Source of the DNA: Actinosynnema pretiosum | GTDB lineage: Bacteria; Actinomycetota; Actinomycetes; Mycobacteriales; Pseudonocardiaceae | Reading direction: 5' to 3' | Length of the DNA stretch: 64,000 bases | NCBI RefSeq assembly: GCF_024171695.1 | Contig: NZ_JAMTCF010000005.1 | Coordinates: 62,001-126,000, forward strand | Shown here: positions 42,766 through 50,561 of the stretch, piece after piece | Numbering within the stretch: position 1 is the stretch's first letter | Layout: each line of letters opens with the position of its first letter | Program-made: the position numbers and the translations under genes | Notes under the pieces: model-generated | The model's database searches: none | What the model was told of the DNA's origin: nothing | What the model saw: only the letters and a program-made list of their open reading frames with translations

Positions 42766-43446
42766 TCAGGCGGCCGGTGACGGGTCTCCCGGGACCACCA
42801 AGCGGTTCTGGTACGCGATGACCACCAGCTGCGCCCGGTCCCGCGCGCCCAGCTTGCTCATCGCCCGGTTCACGTGCGTGCGCACCGTCAGCGGGGACAG
42901 GAACAAGTGCCTGGCGATCGCGTCGTTCGACAGGCCGTGCGCCACCAGGACCATCACCTCCCGCTCCCGCTCGGTCACCAGGTCCAACCCGGCCGCCCGC
43001 ACCACCGGCGGCCTGGACTGCGCGACGAACGCGCTGACCAGGCCCCGCGTCGCCTTCGGCGACAGCAGCGCGTTCCCCTCCGCCACCACCCGGATCGCGG
43101 TGACCAGCTCGGCCGGGTCCACGTTCTTGCCCAGGAAGCCGCTGGCCCCCGCCCGCAGCGCGGTGACCACGTTCTCGTCGTCGTCGAACGTGGTCAGCAC
43201 CAGCACCCGCACCCCGGCCAACCGCTCGTCGGCGCAGATCCGCCCGGTCGCCTCGATGCCGTCCACGCCCGGCATCCGCAGGTCCATCAGCACCACGTCC
43301 ACGCGCGAGGCGCGCGCCAGCTCCACGGCCTGCGCGCCGTCCCCGGCCTCGGCGACCACCTCCATCCCCGGCGAGGCGTCCACGATCATCCGGAACCCGG
43401 CCCTGATCAGGGCCTGGTCGTCGGCCAGCAGCACGCGGATCGTCAC
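42766..43446 (-). CDS. NarL/LuxR-family response regulator
   Basis: This 226-residue regulator has receiver motifs VLLADDQALIRAGFRMI, phospho-Asp in VVLMDLRMPGVDGIEAT near 54 and Lys in SGFLGKNVDPAEL. A LuxR-type DNA-binding domain lies near 150-210 (LDLVTEREREVMVLVAHGLS, LSPLTVRTHVNRAMSKLGAR). The usual Lys after Gly-Phe-Leu is followed by Asn rather than Asp, a minor change. The GTG start at 43446 overlaps the kinase stop (GTGA), so the two are translationally coupled. It probably regulates the divergent MMPL transporter gene, by position. Confidence 0.95.
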   Translation of the reverse strand: MTIRVLLADDQALIRAGFRMIVDASPGMEVVAEAGDGAQAVELARASRVDVVLMDLRMPGVDGIEATGRICADERLAGVRVLVLTTFDDDENVVTALRAGASGFLGKNVDPAELVTAIRVVAEGNALLSPKATRGLVSAFVAQSRPPVVRAAGLDLVTEREREVMVLVAHGLSNDAIARHLFLSPLTVRTHVNRAMSKLGARDRAQLVVIAYQNRLVVPGDPSPAA

Positions 43447-44651
43447 GGGTGTCCTCCGGTCGGGGTGGGGAGCAGGTCCGCCGAGTCGTCCCAGCTCGTC
43501 GCGGAACCCGGCGCGGGCAGTTCGGCGCGGACCCGGAACCGGCCGCCGGGCGCCCGGCCCGAGGTGAGCACCCCGCCCGCCGCGCTCGCGCGCTCGCCCA
43601 TGCCGATCAGGCCGAAACTGGAACCGCCGGGCAGAGCGCGCCCGACCCGGTTGACCACCTCGACAATGATCTTCTCCGGTTCGCGGACCACCACCAGCTC
43701 GGCCGAGCCGTCCCCGTGCTTGTGCGCGTTGGTCAGCGCCTCCTGGACGATCCGGTACGCCGCCAGGTCCACCAGCGCGGGCAGCCTGCGCGGCTCGCCG
43801 TCGTACCGGCAGCGCACCGCGAACCCCGCCGCCTCCAGACCCGCCAGCAGCGCGGGCAGCTGGTCCAGACCGGGCGTCGGCTGGGTGCTGGGGACCTCGT
43901 TCGGGTCGCGCAGCACGCTGATCACCGACTTCACCTCGTCCAGCACCGCGTCCGCCGCGCCCCTGATGTGCCCGAGCACCGGCCAGACCTGGTCCGGCCG
44001 GTCCCGCAGCACGTGCCTGGCCGCGCCCGCGTGCACGCTGATCACCGCGATGTGGTGCGCGACCACGTCGTGCAGCTCGCGCGCGATCCGCAGCCGCTCG
44101 TCCACCACGCGCCTGCGCGCCTCCTGCTCGCGGGTCTCCTCGGCCTGCCTGGCCCGCTCGGTCACCTCGGCGACGTACGCGTGCCGCATCCGCACCGAGT
44201 CCCCGATGCCCGCGCCGCCGAAGACGCACGCGAACAGGCTGAACTGCTCCGGCGACCACCAGTGCGACAGGTCCAGCGCGAAGCCCGCCAACGCCGTGGC
44301 GCCCCACGCCAGCCCCGCGTACAACCAGGGCCGCCGGTGGCGGCTGTGCAGGGCCGCCGAGTAGGTCAGCACGCTGACCAGCAGGAACAGCCCGGCAGGC
44401 GCGGGCCAGCGCGCGGCCACGCCGAGCGCGGTGACCAGCGCCGCCACCGCGAGCACCACCTCCGGGCAGCGCCGCCGCAGCAGCACCGTGCCGACGATCA
44501 GCGCGCTCGTCCACCACCGCTGCTCGGGCGGTCCCGCCGGTTCGGCGTGGTGCACGCCCACCACCAGCAGCGCGGCCAGCAGCACGTCACCGGCCCACGC
44601 GCGGTGCTGACGCGTCCACACGGGCATCCGGGCGACGGCTGACTCGTACAT
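43443..44651 (-). CDS. Sensor histidine kinase (HisKA_3)
   Basis: This 402-residue kinase has four to six hydrophobic segments in the first 150 residues without an extracellular loop of size. A coiled linker follows (EVTERARQAEETREQEARRR). The phospho-His lies in RIARELHDVVAHHIAVISVH near 197. The ATPase domain shows YRIVQEALTNAHKHGDGSAE and SSFGLIGMGERASAAGG. This is the typical DesK/NarX-like partner of NarL regulators. The ATG at 44651 was chosen because it begins just before the first helix; upstream sequence in frame is Arg-rich and non-family. It diverges from the MMPL transporter gene by 176 bases. Confidence 0.93.
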   Translation of the reverse strand: MYESAVARMPVWTRQHRAWAGDVLLAALLVVGVHHAEPAGPPEQRWWTSALIVGTVLLRRRCPEVVLAVAALVTALGVAARWPAPAGLFLLVSVLTYSAALHSRHRRPWLYAGLAWGATALAGFALDLSHWWSPEQFSLFACVFGGAGIGDSVRMRHAYVAEVTERARQAEETREQEARRRVVDERLRIARELHDVVAHHIAVISVHAGAARHVLRDRPDQVWPVLGHIRGAADAVLDEVKSVISVLRDPNEVPSTQPTPGLDQLPALLAGLEAAGFAVRCRYDGEPRRLPALVDLAAYRIVQEALTNAHKHGDGSAELVVVREPEKIIVEVVNRVGRALPGGSSFGLIGMGERASAAGGVLTSGRAPGGRFRVRAELPAPGSATSWDDSADLLPTPTGGHP

Positions 44652-44827
44652 GACCCCGACGGTAGGCGAACGGTCCCGGCTCCTCGCCCTGCCCCTGCGG
44701 TATCCGGTGTCCGGGGGAGTACGGCGAGCGCGGTACCCCACCGCCCGCAGCCGCACGACGACTTCCCGCTTCCGGGTGTCCATCGTGGACCGGGTCCGCA
44801 TCACCCGAGTTCCGAAGGGCTCCACCC

Positions 44828-46981
44828 GTGGCCACCCTGCTGTACCGGCTAGGCCGGTTCTCGTTCCGGCGCCGCCGGACCACCCTCGCCGCGTGGGTGA
44901 TCCTGCTCGCCCTGCTCGGCCTCGGCGCGGCCGAGCTGTCCGGACCGGCGAGCCAGTCGTTCTCCATCCCCGGCGCCGAGTCCACCCGCGCCATGGACGT
45001 CATCGGCGAGAAGTTCGGCGGCGGCGCCTCCCCGGCCACCGCCTCGGCGCGGGTGGTCTTCACCGCGCCCGGATCGGCGACGCTGACCGGGCCCGAGCAG
45101 AAGGCCGCCGTCGAGGGCGTGCTCGCCGAGCTGGCCCGCGCGCCCCAGGTCGCCTCGGTCGTCGGCCCGTACGAGGCGCTCACGATCTCGCCCGACCAGC
45201 GCACCGCGTACGCCTCGGTCACCTACGACGCGCCGCTGGCGGACGTGACCACCGCCTCCAGGGAAGCGCTGCTGGCCACCGGCGGCGCCGCGCGCGAGGC
45301 CGGGATCGGCGTCGAGTACTCGGGCCAGGTCACCACCGTGGTCGCGGGCGGGCACGCCGCCGAGGCGATCGGCCTGGCCGTGGCCGCGCTGGTCCTGCTG
45401 CTCACGTTCGGCTCACTGGTCGCCGCCGGGCTCCCGCTGCTCACCGCCCTGGTCGGCGTCGGCCTCGGCATCACCGGCATCCAGATCGCCACCGGCCTGT
45501 TCGAGCTGTCCGCCGCCACCCCCGCGCTGTCCACCATGCTCGGCCTGGCCGTCGGCATCGACTACGCGCTGTTCGTCGTCTCCCGCTACCGAGGCGAGCT
45601 GGAGCTCGGGCACGACCGGGAGGAGGCGGCGGGCCGGGCCGTCGGCACCGCCGGGTCCGCAGTGGTCTTCGCCGGGCTCACCGTGATCATCGCGCTGGCC
45701 GCGCTGACCGTCACCGGCCTCGGGTTCCTGGCCGCCATGGGCGTCGCCGCCGCCTGCACGGTCGCGATCGCCGTGCTGGCCACGCTCAGCCTCGTCCCCG
45801 CCCTGCTCGGCTTCGCCGGTCGCGCGATCAAGCCCGCCCGCAGGCGCGCGGGCGAGTCCCCGGCCACCCCGCTCGGCGAGCGCTGGGCGCGCGTCGTGGT
45901 CAAGCACCGGTGGCTCGCGGTGGTGCTGTCGGTGGCCGCGCTCGGCGTGATCGCGCTGCCCGCCACCGACCTGCGGCTGGCCCTGCCCGACGACGGCGCC
46001 GCCGCCGTGGACTCCACCCAGCGCAAGGCCTACGATCAGCTCTCGGCCGGGTTCGGCGCCGGGTTCCAGGGGCCGCTGACCGTGGTGGTCGAGGCCCCCG
46101 GAGACGCCGCCGAGGTGGCCGAGCGGTCCAGGCTGGCCATCGCCGCGCTGGACGACGTCGCGACCGCCACCCCGGCGGTGGTCGACGAGGCGGGCGACAC
46201 CGCCCTGCTCACCGTCATCCCGCTCAGCGCGCCGACCAGCGAGGCCACCGAGGACCTCGTGCACGCCATCCGCGACCTGCCCGACCCCGACGGCGCGCGG
46301 CTGTCCGTCACCGGCCCCACCGCGCTGAACATCGACGTCTCGGAGCGGCTCGCCGACGCCCTCGTGCCGTACCTGGCGGTCGTGGTGGGACTGGCGTTCC
46401 TGCTGATGACGCTGGTGTTCCGCAGCGTCCTGGTGCCGCTCAAGGCGGCCCTGGGCTTCCTGCTGTCGGTCGCGGCCTCGTTCGGCGCGCTGGTCGCGGT
46501 GTTCCAGAACGGTCACCTCGCCGGGCTGATCGGCCTGGACAGCACGGGGCCGGTCATCAGCCTCATGCCGATCTTCCTGGTGGGCGTCCTGTTCGGGCTG
46601 GCCATGGACTACGAGGTGTTCCTGGTGACCAGGACCCGCGAGGAGCACGTGCACGGCGCCGAGCCGGACGAGGCCGTGGTGAGCGGGATGCGGCACGGGG
46701 CGCGGGTGGTCACCGCCGCCGCGCTGATCATGATCAGCGTGTTCGCCGGGTTCGTGCTCGCCGACGACGCGATCGTGAAGTCGCTCGGCTTCGCGCTGGC
46801 GTTCGGGGTGGCGGTGGACGCGTTCGTGGTGCGGATGACGATCGTGCCCGCCGTGCTGTCGCTGCTCGGCCGGTCCGCGTGGTGGCTGCCGCGCTGGCTC
46901 GACCGGATCCTGCCGGACGTGGACGTCGAGGGGGAGAAGTTGGCGCGGCGGTTGGCCGCCGAGGAGCGGGCGCGGGTCTGA
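44828..46981 (+). CDS. MMPL-family RND transporter
   Basis: This 717-residue membrane protein has the duplicated RND layout: one helix near the N-terminus (LAAWVILLALLGLGAAEL), an extracytoplasmic domain, five more helices (about 175-345), then a second set (from VVLSVAALGVIALPA) with its own extracytoplasmic domain. The helix-4 motif GLAVGIDYALFVVSRYRGEL and its partner LFGLAMDYEVFLVTRTREEH carry the proton-relay Asp-Tyr pairs of MMPL proteins. Such transporters export lipids or drugs using proton motive force. GTG 44828 has GAAGGG upstream. Its divergence from a two-component system suggests signal-controlled export. Confidence 0.94.
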   Translation: MATLLYRLGRFSFRRRRTTLAAWVILLALLGLGAAELSGPASQSFSIPGAESTRAMDVIGEKFGGGASPATASARVVFTAPGSATLTGPEQKAAVEGVLAELARAPQVASVVGPYEALTISPDQRTAYASVTYDAPLADVTTASREALLATGGAAREAGIGVEYSGQVTTVVAGGHAAEAIGLAVAALVLLLTFGSLVAAGLPLLTALVGVGLGITGIQIATGLFELSAATPALSTMLGLAVGIDYALFVVSRYRGELELGHDREEAAGRAVGTAGSAVVFAGLTVIIALAALTVTGLGFLAAMGVAAACTVAIAVLATLSLVPALLGFAGRAIKPARRRAGESPATPLGERWARVVVKHRWLAVVLSVAALGVIALPATDLRLALPDDGAAAVDSTQRKAYDQLSAGFGAGFQGPLTVVVEAPGDAAEVAERSRLAIAALDDVATATPAVVDEAGDTALLTVIPLSAPTSEATEDLVHAIRDLPDPDGARLSVTGPTALNIDVSERLADALVPYLAVVVGLAFLLMTLVFRSVLVPLKAALGFLLSVAASFGALVAVFQNGHLAGLIGLDSTGPVISLMPIFLVGVLFGLAMDYEVFLVTRTREEHVHGAEPDEAVVSGMRHGARVVTAAALIMISVFAGFVLADDAIVKSLGFALAFGVAVDAFVVRMTIVPAVLSLLGRSAWWLPRWLDRILPDVDVEGEKLARRLAAEERARV

Positions 46982-46986
46982 GGAGG

Positions 46987-47018
46987 CGCCGGGGCCGCGT
47001 CGACGAGCGGCTCCGGCG
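46987..47018. terminator. Bidirectional stem-loop between convergent genes
   Basis: CGCCGGGGCCGC pairs with GCGGCTCCGGCG over 12 bp with one mismatch, around an eight-base loop. It lies between the MMPL gene stop and the stop of the minus-strand helicase gene, so it can serve both. Confidence 0.65.
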
Positions 47019-47026
47019 TTCCCGGC

Positions 47027-49108
47027 TCAGGCGACCCGCAGCTGGCCCAGCTCCTGCGTGCACCGGGTCAGCGCCACGTACAGCCCGTTCCAGCCGCGCG
47101 GTTCGGCGCTGATGCCCTCCGGGTCGACCACCAGGGTCGCGTCCCACTCCAGGCCCTTGGCCTCGGTCGCGGTGAGGACGGGGATGTCGTCGTCCAGCAG
47201 GGCTTTCAGGGGTGCGACGTGCGCGCGGGCGGCGACCACGCCGACGGTGCCGCCCCGCCAGCGCTCGCGAAGCCCCGCCACGGCCTCCCGCGCCGCGCCC
47301 GGCAGGTCGGCCGGGGTGGTGGAGCGCTCCCACGGGGTGACGCCGGAGGAGCGGACCGCGCGCGGCGGGGTGTTGCGGCTGCCCGCCTTCTCCAGCACCG
47401 GGGCGGTCAGGGACATGACCTCGCTCGGGGTGCGGTAGCAGATGGTCAGCTCCGCGGTGGTCCAGTTGTCGCCGAGGGTGGCGCGGACGGCCTGCGCCCA
47501 GCTGGTGTGCCGGTGCGAGGCCTCGGCCTGGTCGATGTCGCCGACCGCCGTGATCGACCTGGCCGGGCAGCGGCGCAGGACCATGTGCCACTGCATCTCG
47601 GACAGCTCCTGCGCCTCGTCCACCACGACGTGCCCGTACGTCCAGCCGCGCCGCGCGCGCGCCCGGTCCGCGACGGACTCGGCCTGACCGCGCGGGGGGT
47701 CCACGTCGCCGAGCAGGTCGGCCACCGCGTCGAGCAGCGGGATGTCGCCGGGCGCCAGGGCTTCCGGTTCGGCGACCACCAGCGCCACCTCCTCCGGCGG
47801 CAGGAAACCGCCCAGCAGCACCGGATCGGCCAGGAACCCGCGCAGCACCGCGCCCGCGTCCAGGGTCGGCCACCAGTGCTCGACGAACCTCGCGATGGTC
47901 GGGTGCCCGGCGATCGCCGCGCGCAGCTCGTCCACCTCCTCCTCGGACAGCCTGCCGTCCACGTCGCTGCCGGTGGCCGGTCCGTCGTGGACGGTCCCGC
48001 CCAGGCTGCGGTCGACGCGGGCCAGGACGTCCTCGAAGCCCTCCTCCACCTCGGCGAGCGCGGCCTCGCGGTGCTCGGCGATCAGCTCGGCCAGCACCTG
48101 GTGCAGCTGCTCGGCGAACGCGGCCCTGGCCGGGTGGTGCGGGCGCGCCCGCACCGAGGCGAGCAGCTGCGCGACCACCGCGCGGTCGACGACGTGAGAC
48201 TCGCCGTCCCAGCGCAGCTCCAAATCGCGCGGCCGGGGGCGCAGCGCCGCCACGCGCTCCTCCAGGGCCCGCTGCCACGCCGCGCGCCCCTTGATCTCGG
48301 ACACCACCCGGTCCTCGGCGCGGGCCACCACGGCGCCGGGCACCAGGGTGTCGCAGGTCGCCGACACCACGGCGGTCTCGCCGAGCGCGGGCAGCACCTG
48401 CGCGATGTAGTCCAGGAAGCGCGGCGACGGGCCGAGCACCAGCACCGCCCGGTCGGCCACCTGCTGGTGCGTGAACAGCAGGTACGCCACCCGGTGCAGG
48501 GCCACCACGGTCTTGCCGGTGCCCGGCCCGCCCTGCACGATCAGCGGCCCTGACGCCTCGGCGCGCACCACCTCGTCCTGCTCGCGCTGCAACGTCGACA
48601 CCGCCGTTGACATCCGCCCGGTGCGCCGCTCGCCCAGCGCCGCGAGCAGCGCCCCCTCGCCGACCAGGTCGGAGGCGGAGGACCCGTCGAGCGGCTCGTC
48701 CTCCACCCCGACCACCGCCGCGCCCTCGGTGCGGATGTGGCGGCGCCGCGCCTGCCCCTGCGGGTCCACCGGCGTCGCGGTGTAGAACGGCCGGGCGGCG
48801 GGGGCGCGCCAGTCCAGCACCAGCGGTTCGGCGCGCACGTCCTCCTCCCGCACCCCGACCCGGCCCACGTGCCACACCGAGCCGTCGAGCCCGTCGAGCC
48901 TGCCGAAGACGAGCCGGTCGGACGCGAGCAGCAGCTCGTCGTGCTGCCTGCGCAGCACCCGGTGCAGCGCCCGGTCCCCGTCCTCCTCGGCCTCCGCCAT
49001 CCCGTCCGCCAGCCGCGCGATCATCCGGCCGCGCAGCGCGGTGGCGGTGTCGAGGAACGCCTGCTCCTCGGCGATCGCGGAGCGGCGGCTGTCGGGGGTC
49101 GGGCTCAT
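47027..49108 (-). CDS. HelD/HelR-like UvrD-family ATPase
   Basis: This 693-residue protein has an acidic helical N-terminus (IAEEQAFLDTATALRGRMI, GMAEAEEDGDRALHRVLRRQ) before the helicase core. Walker A is GPLIVQGGPGTGKTVVALHR near 195. Walker B is YGHVVVDEAQELSEMQWHM near 490, followed by SITAVGDIDQAEASHRHTSW and a late YVALTRCTQELGQL motif. This matches HelD, which removes stalled RNA polymerase from DNA. Actinobacterial HelR paralogues also displace rifampicin from the polymerase. I cannot tell HelD from HelR here. The ATG at 49108 is followed by the expected N-terminus. Confidence 0.88.
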   Translation of the reverse strand: MSPTPDSRRSAIAEEQAFLDTATALRGRMIARLADGMAEAEEDGDRALHRVLRRQHDELLLASDRLVFGRLDGLDGSVWHVGRVGVREEDVRAEPLVLDWRAPAARPFYTATPVDPQGQARRRHIRTEGAAVVGVEDEPLDGSSASDLVGEGALLAALGERRTGRMSTAVSTLQREQDEVVRAEASGPLIVQGGPGTGKTVVALHRVAYLLFTHQQVADRAVLVLGPSPRFLDYIAQVLPALGETAVVSATCDTLVPGAVVARAEDRVVSEIKGRAAWQRALEERVAALRPRPRDLELRWDGESHVVDRAVVAQLLASVRARPHHPARAAFAEQLHQVLAELIAEHREAALAEVEEGFEDVLARVDRSLGGTVHDGPATGSDVDGRLSEEEVDELRAAIAGHPTIARFVEHWWPTLDAGAVLRGFLADPVLLGGFLPPEEVALVVAEPEALAPGDIPLLDAVADLLGDVDPPRGQAESVADRARARRGWTYGHVVVDEAQELSEMQWHMVLRRCPARSITAVGDIDQAEASHRHTSWAQAVRATLGDNWTTAELTICYRTPSEVMSLTAPVLEKAGSRNTPPRAVRSSGVTPWERSTTPADLPGAAREAVAGLRERWRGGTVGVVAARAHVAPLKALLDDDIPVLTATEAKGLEWDATLVVDPEGISAEPRGWNGLYVALTRCTQELGQLRVA

Positions 49109-49242
49109 GCAGGTGACCTCGCATCGCTGTGCCGGTCCGACCGGGCGGTCCGGTTCTCGGCGAAGCGGAATGGTAGGGGCTCGTCGGTGGGGGAACGGGC
49201 ATCGATCCGCGTGGGGGAGAGGGTTGTCTCACCGGCTTGAAA

Positions 49243-49279
49243 ATGCCGGGAAACCCTGGTCTCCCAGGGGTTTTGGCAT
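49243..49279. promoter_or_regulatory. Nested inverted repeat upstream of the HelD-like gene
   Basis: ATGCC and GGCAT form outer arms, and AAACCCTGG pairs with CCAGGGGTTT (one bulged base) around a TCTC loop. The site is about 135 bases upstream of the helicase start, in the 280-base gap before the MmcQ-like gene stop. It could be a terminator for the latter or an operator. Confidence 0.4.
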
Positions 49280-49388
49280 CGGCGGGAACAGGTCTTCCGG
49301 GAATTGGCAAACGCGACACGCGGGGGATCGGCGATGTCCGGTCGGGAATCCCACCCGGTCCGCCCTGGAGCTGGCCGACGGCGGCCGA

Positions 49389-49724
49389 TCACCCGTCCAG
49401 CTCGGCGACCAGGCGCTTCGGGGCGCGGGTGCGCCACGCGTCGGTGAGCACCTCGCGCAGCTCCGCCTCGTCGACCGCACCGAGCCGCACCAGCACGTGC
49501 GGGTGGCCGTCGTAGTGCGCGGTGGTGAAGAAGCGGTCGGGGGAAGCGGCGACCAGGGCGCGCTTCTCCTCCTCGGAGGCGCAGCGCGCCACCAGCACGC
49601 CGTCCTCCTCGTGCAGGCGCGCGAACAGCCTGTCCGACACCCGCCACCCCGGCGTGCCGTAGGAGGCGCGCTCCACCACCCCCGGCAACGACAGCGCGAT
49701 CCGGCGGACGTCCGCCTCGGTCAT
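49389..49724 (-). CDS. MmcQ/YjbR-like DNA-binding-fold protein
   Basis: This 111-residue protein starts at ATG 49724 with MTEADVRRIALSLPGVVERA. The sequence then follows the MmcQ/YjbR pattern: YGTPGWRVSDRLFARLHEED, LVARCASEEEKRALVAASPD, RFFTTAHYDGHPHVLVRLGA, DEAELREVLTDAWRTRAPKR. The fold is a CyaY-like double-wing sheet. Some members bind DNA, but most are uncharacterised. It stands alone on the minus strand. In-frame GTG codons a few residues upstream are alternative starts. Confidence 0.85.
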   Translation of the reverse strand: MTEADVRRIALSLPGVVERASYGTPGWRVSDRLFARLHEEDGVLVARCASEEEKRALVAASPDRFFTTAHYDGHPHVLVRLGAVDEAELREVLTDAWRTRAPKRLVAELDG

Positions 49725-49847
49725 CGGCACCGCACCCACCGCCCTCCGCGCCCGACGGTCACCATGATGCCCGGACCGGGACCACCCGGCAGGGGGAACG
49801 CCGCAGGTCACCCGGCTCCGCGCCGCCGCGACGCGCCCACCCGCGCC

Positions 49848-49853
49848 TATCGT
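49848..49853 (+). promoter_or_regulatory. Candidate -10 element TATCGT for a leaderless transcript
   Basis: TATCGT ends eight bases before the GTG at 49862. No Shine-Dalgarno sequence is present between them, so transcription probably starts at or next to the initiation codon. Confidence 0.45.
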
Positions 49854-49861
49854 GGACGACC

Positions 49862-50458
49862 GTGCCCCCGACCCCGCCGCTCCACCGCGCCCTGACCGAC
49901 CCGTCCACCCCGCCGCTGCGCCCGCTGCCCGCGCCGGTCGTGGCGCTGCTGGTGGACCTCGCCGCGCCGCCCCGGCTCGCCGCGCACCTGCGGGCGGTGC
50001 ACGACGTGGCGTGCGAGCTGACCGCGTGGGTGCGGCTGCGCTACCCGCAGGCGGCGTTCGACGGCGCCGCGGTGGAGTTCGGGGCGGCGGTGCACGACGT
50101 CGGCAAGGTCGTGCACCCCGCCGAGCTGTCCGGCCCCGGTTCCGAGCACGAACCCGCCGGGCGGGAGCTGCTGCTCGCGCGCGGCGTCGAGCCCGCGCTG
50201 GCGCGGTTCGCGGGCACGCACGCGTCGTGGGCGGCGGACGGGATCGGGTTGGAGGACCTGCTGGTGAGCCTGGCCGACAAGGTCTGGAAGGGCCAGCGGG
50301 TCGCGGACCTGGAGCGGCTGGTGGTCGACCGGTTGGCCGCTGCGGGTGGGCAGGAGCCGTGGGAGGCGTTCCTGGCGCTGGACGACGCGCTCGACCGGAT
50401 CGCGGCGGACGCTGACGGCAGGTTGGCGTTCCAGGGGAGCTTCCCGATCACCGGGTGA
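49862..50458 (+). CDS. HD-domain phosphohydrolase-like protein
   Basis: This 198-residue protein has an HD metal-binding domain: His in LAAHLRAVHDVACEL, the His-Asp pair in FGAAVHDVGKVVHPAEL near 78, a later His in FAGTHASWAADG, and the closing Asp in LLVSLADKVWKGQRVADLE. The arrangement H...HD...H...D indicates an intact metal site and probable nucleotide or phosphoester hydrolysis. The substrate is unknown. It has a probable leaderless start. No operon partner is evident; the kinase gene downstream has its own promoter. Confidence 0.85.
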   Translation: MPPTPPLHRALTDPSTPPLRPLPAPVVALLVDLAAPPRLAAHLRAVHDVACELTAWVRLRYPQAAFDGAAVEFGAAVHDVGKVVHPAELSGPGSEHEPAGRELLLARGVEPALARFAGTHASWAADGIGLEDLLVSLADKVWKGQRVADLERLVVDRLAAAGGQEPWEAFLALDDALDRIAADADGRLAFQGSFPITG

Positions 50459-50549
50459 GCGGGAAGCCGACCGTGATCACCCGGTAGCGCAGAGCACCCG
50501 GCCCGGCGCCAACCCGACCATCCCCACCACACCTGTCGGTGCAGGTTGC

Positions 50550-50555
50550 TAGCGT
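50550..50555 (+). promoter_or_regulatory. Candidate -10 element TAGCGT for a leaderless transcript
   Basis: TAGCGT ends six bases before the GTG of the Ser/Thr kinase at 50562, with no ribosome-binding site. A GTTGC sequence lies just upstream, but no clear -35 is visible. Confidence 0.5.
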
Positions 50556-50561
50556 GGCCCG

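Noticed and set aside
49109-49388. Rifamycin-associated element before the HelD-like gene
   Set aside because: I looked for a GGGGCTTGC-NN-GCAAG-type repeat and found none. The nested hairpin there is a different sequence.
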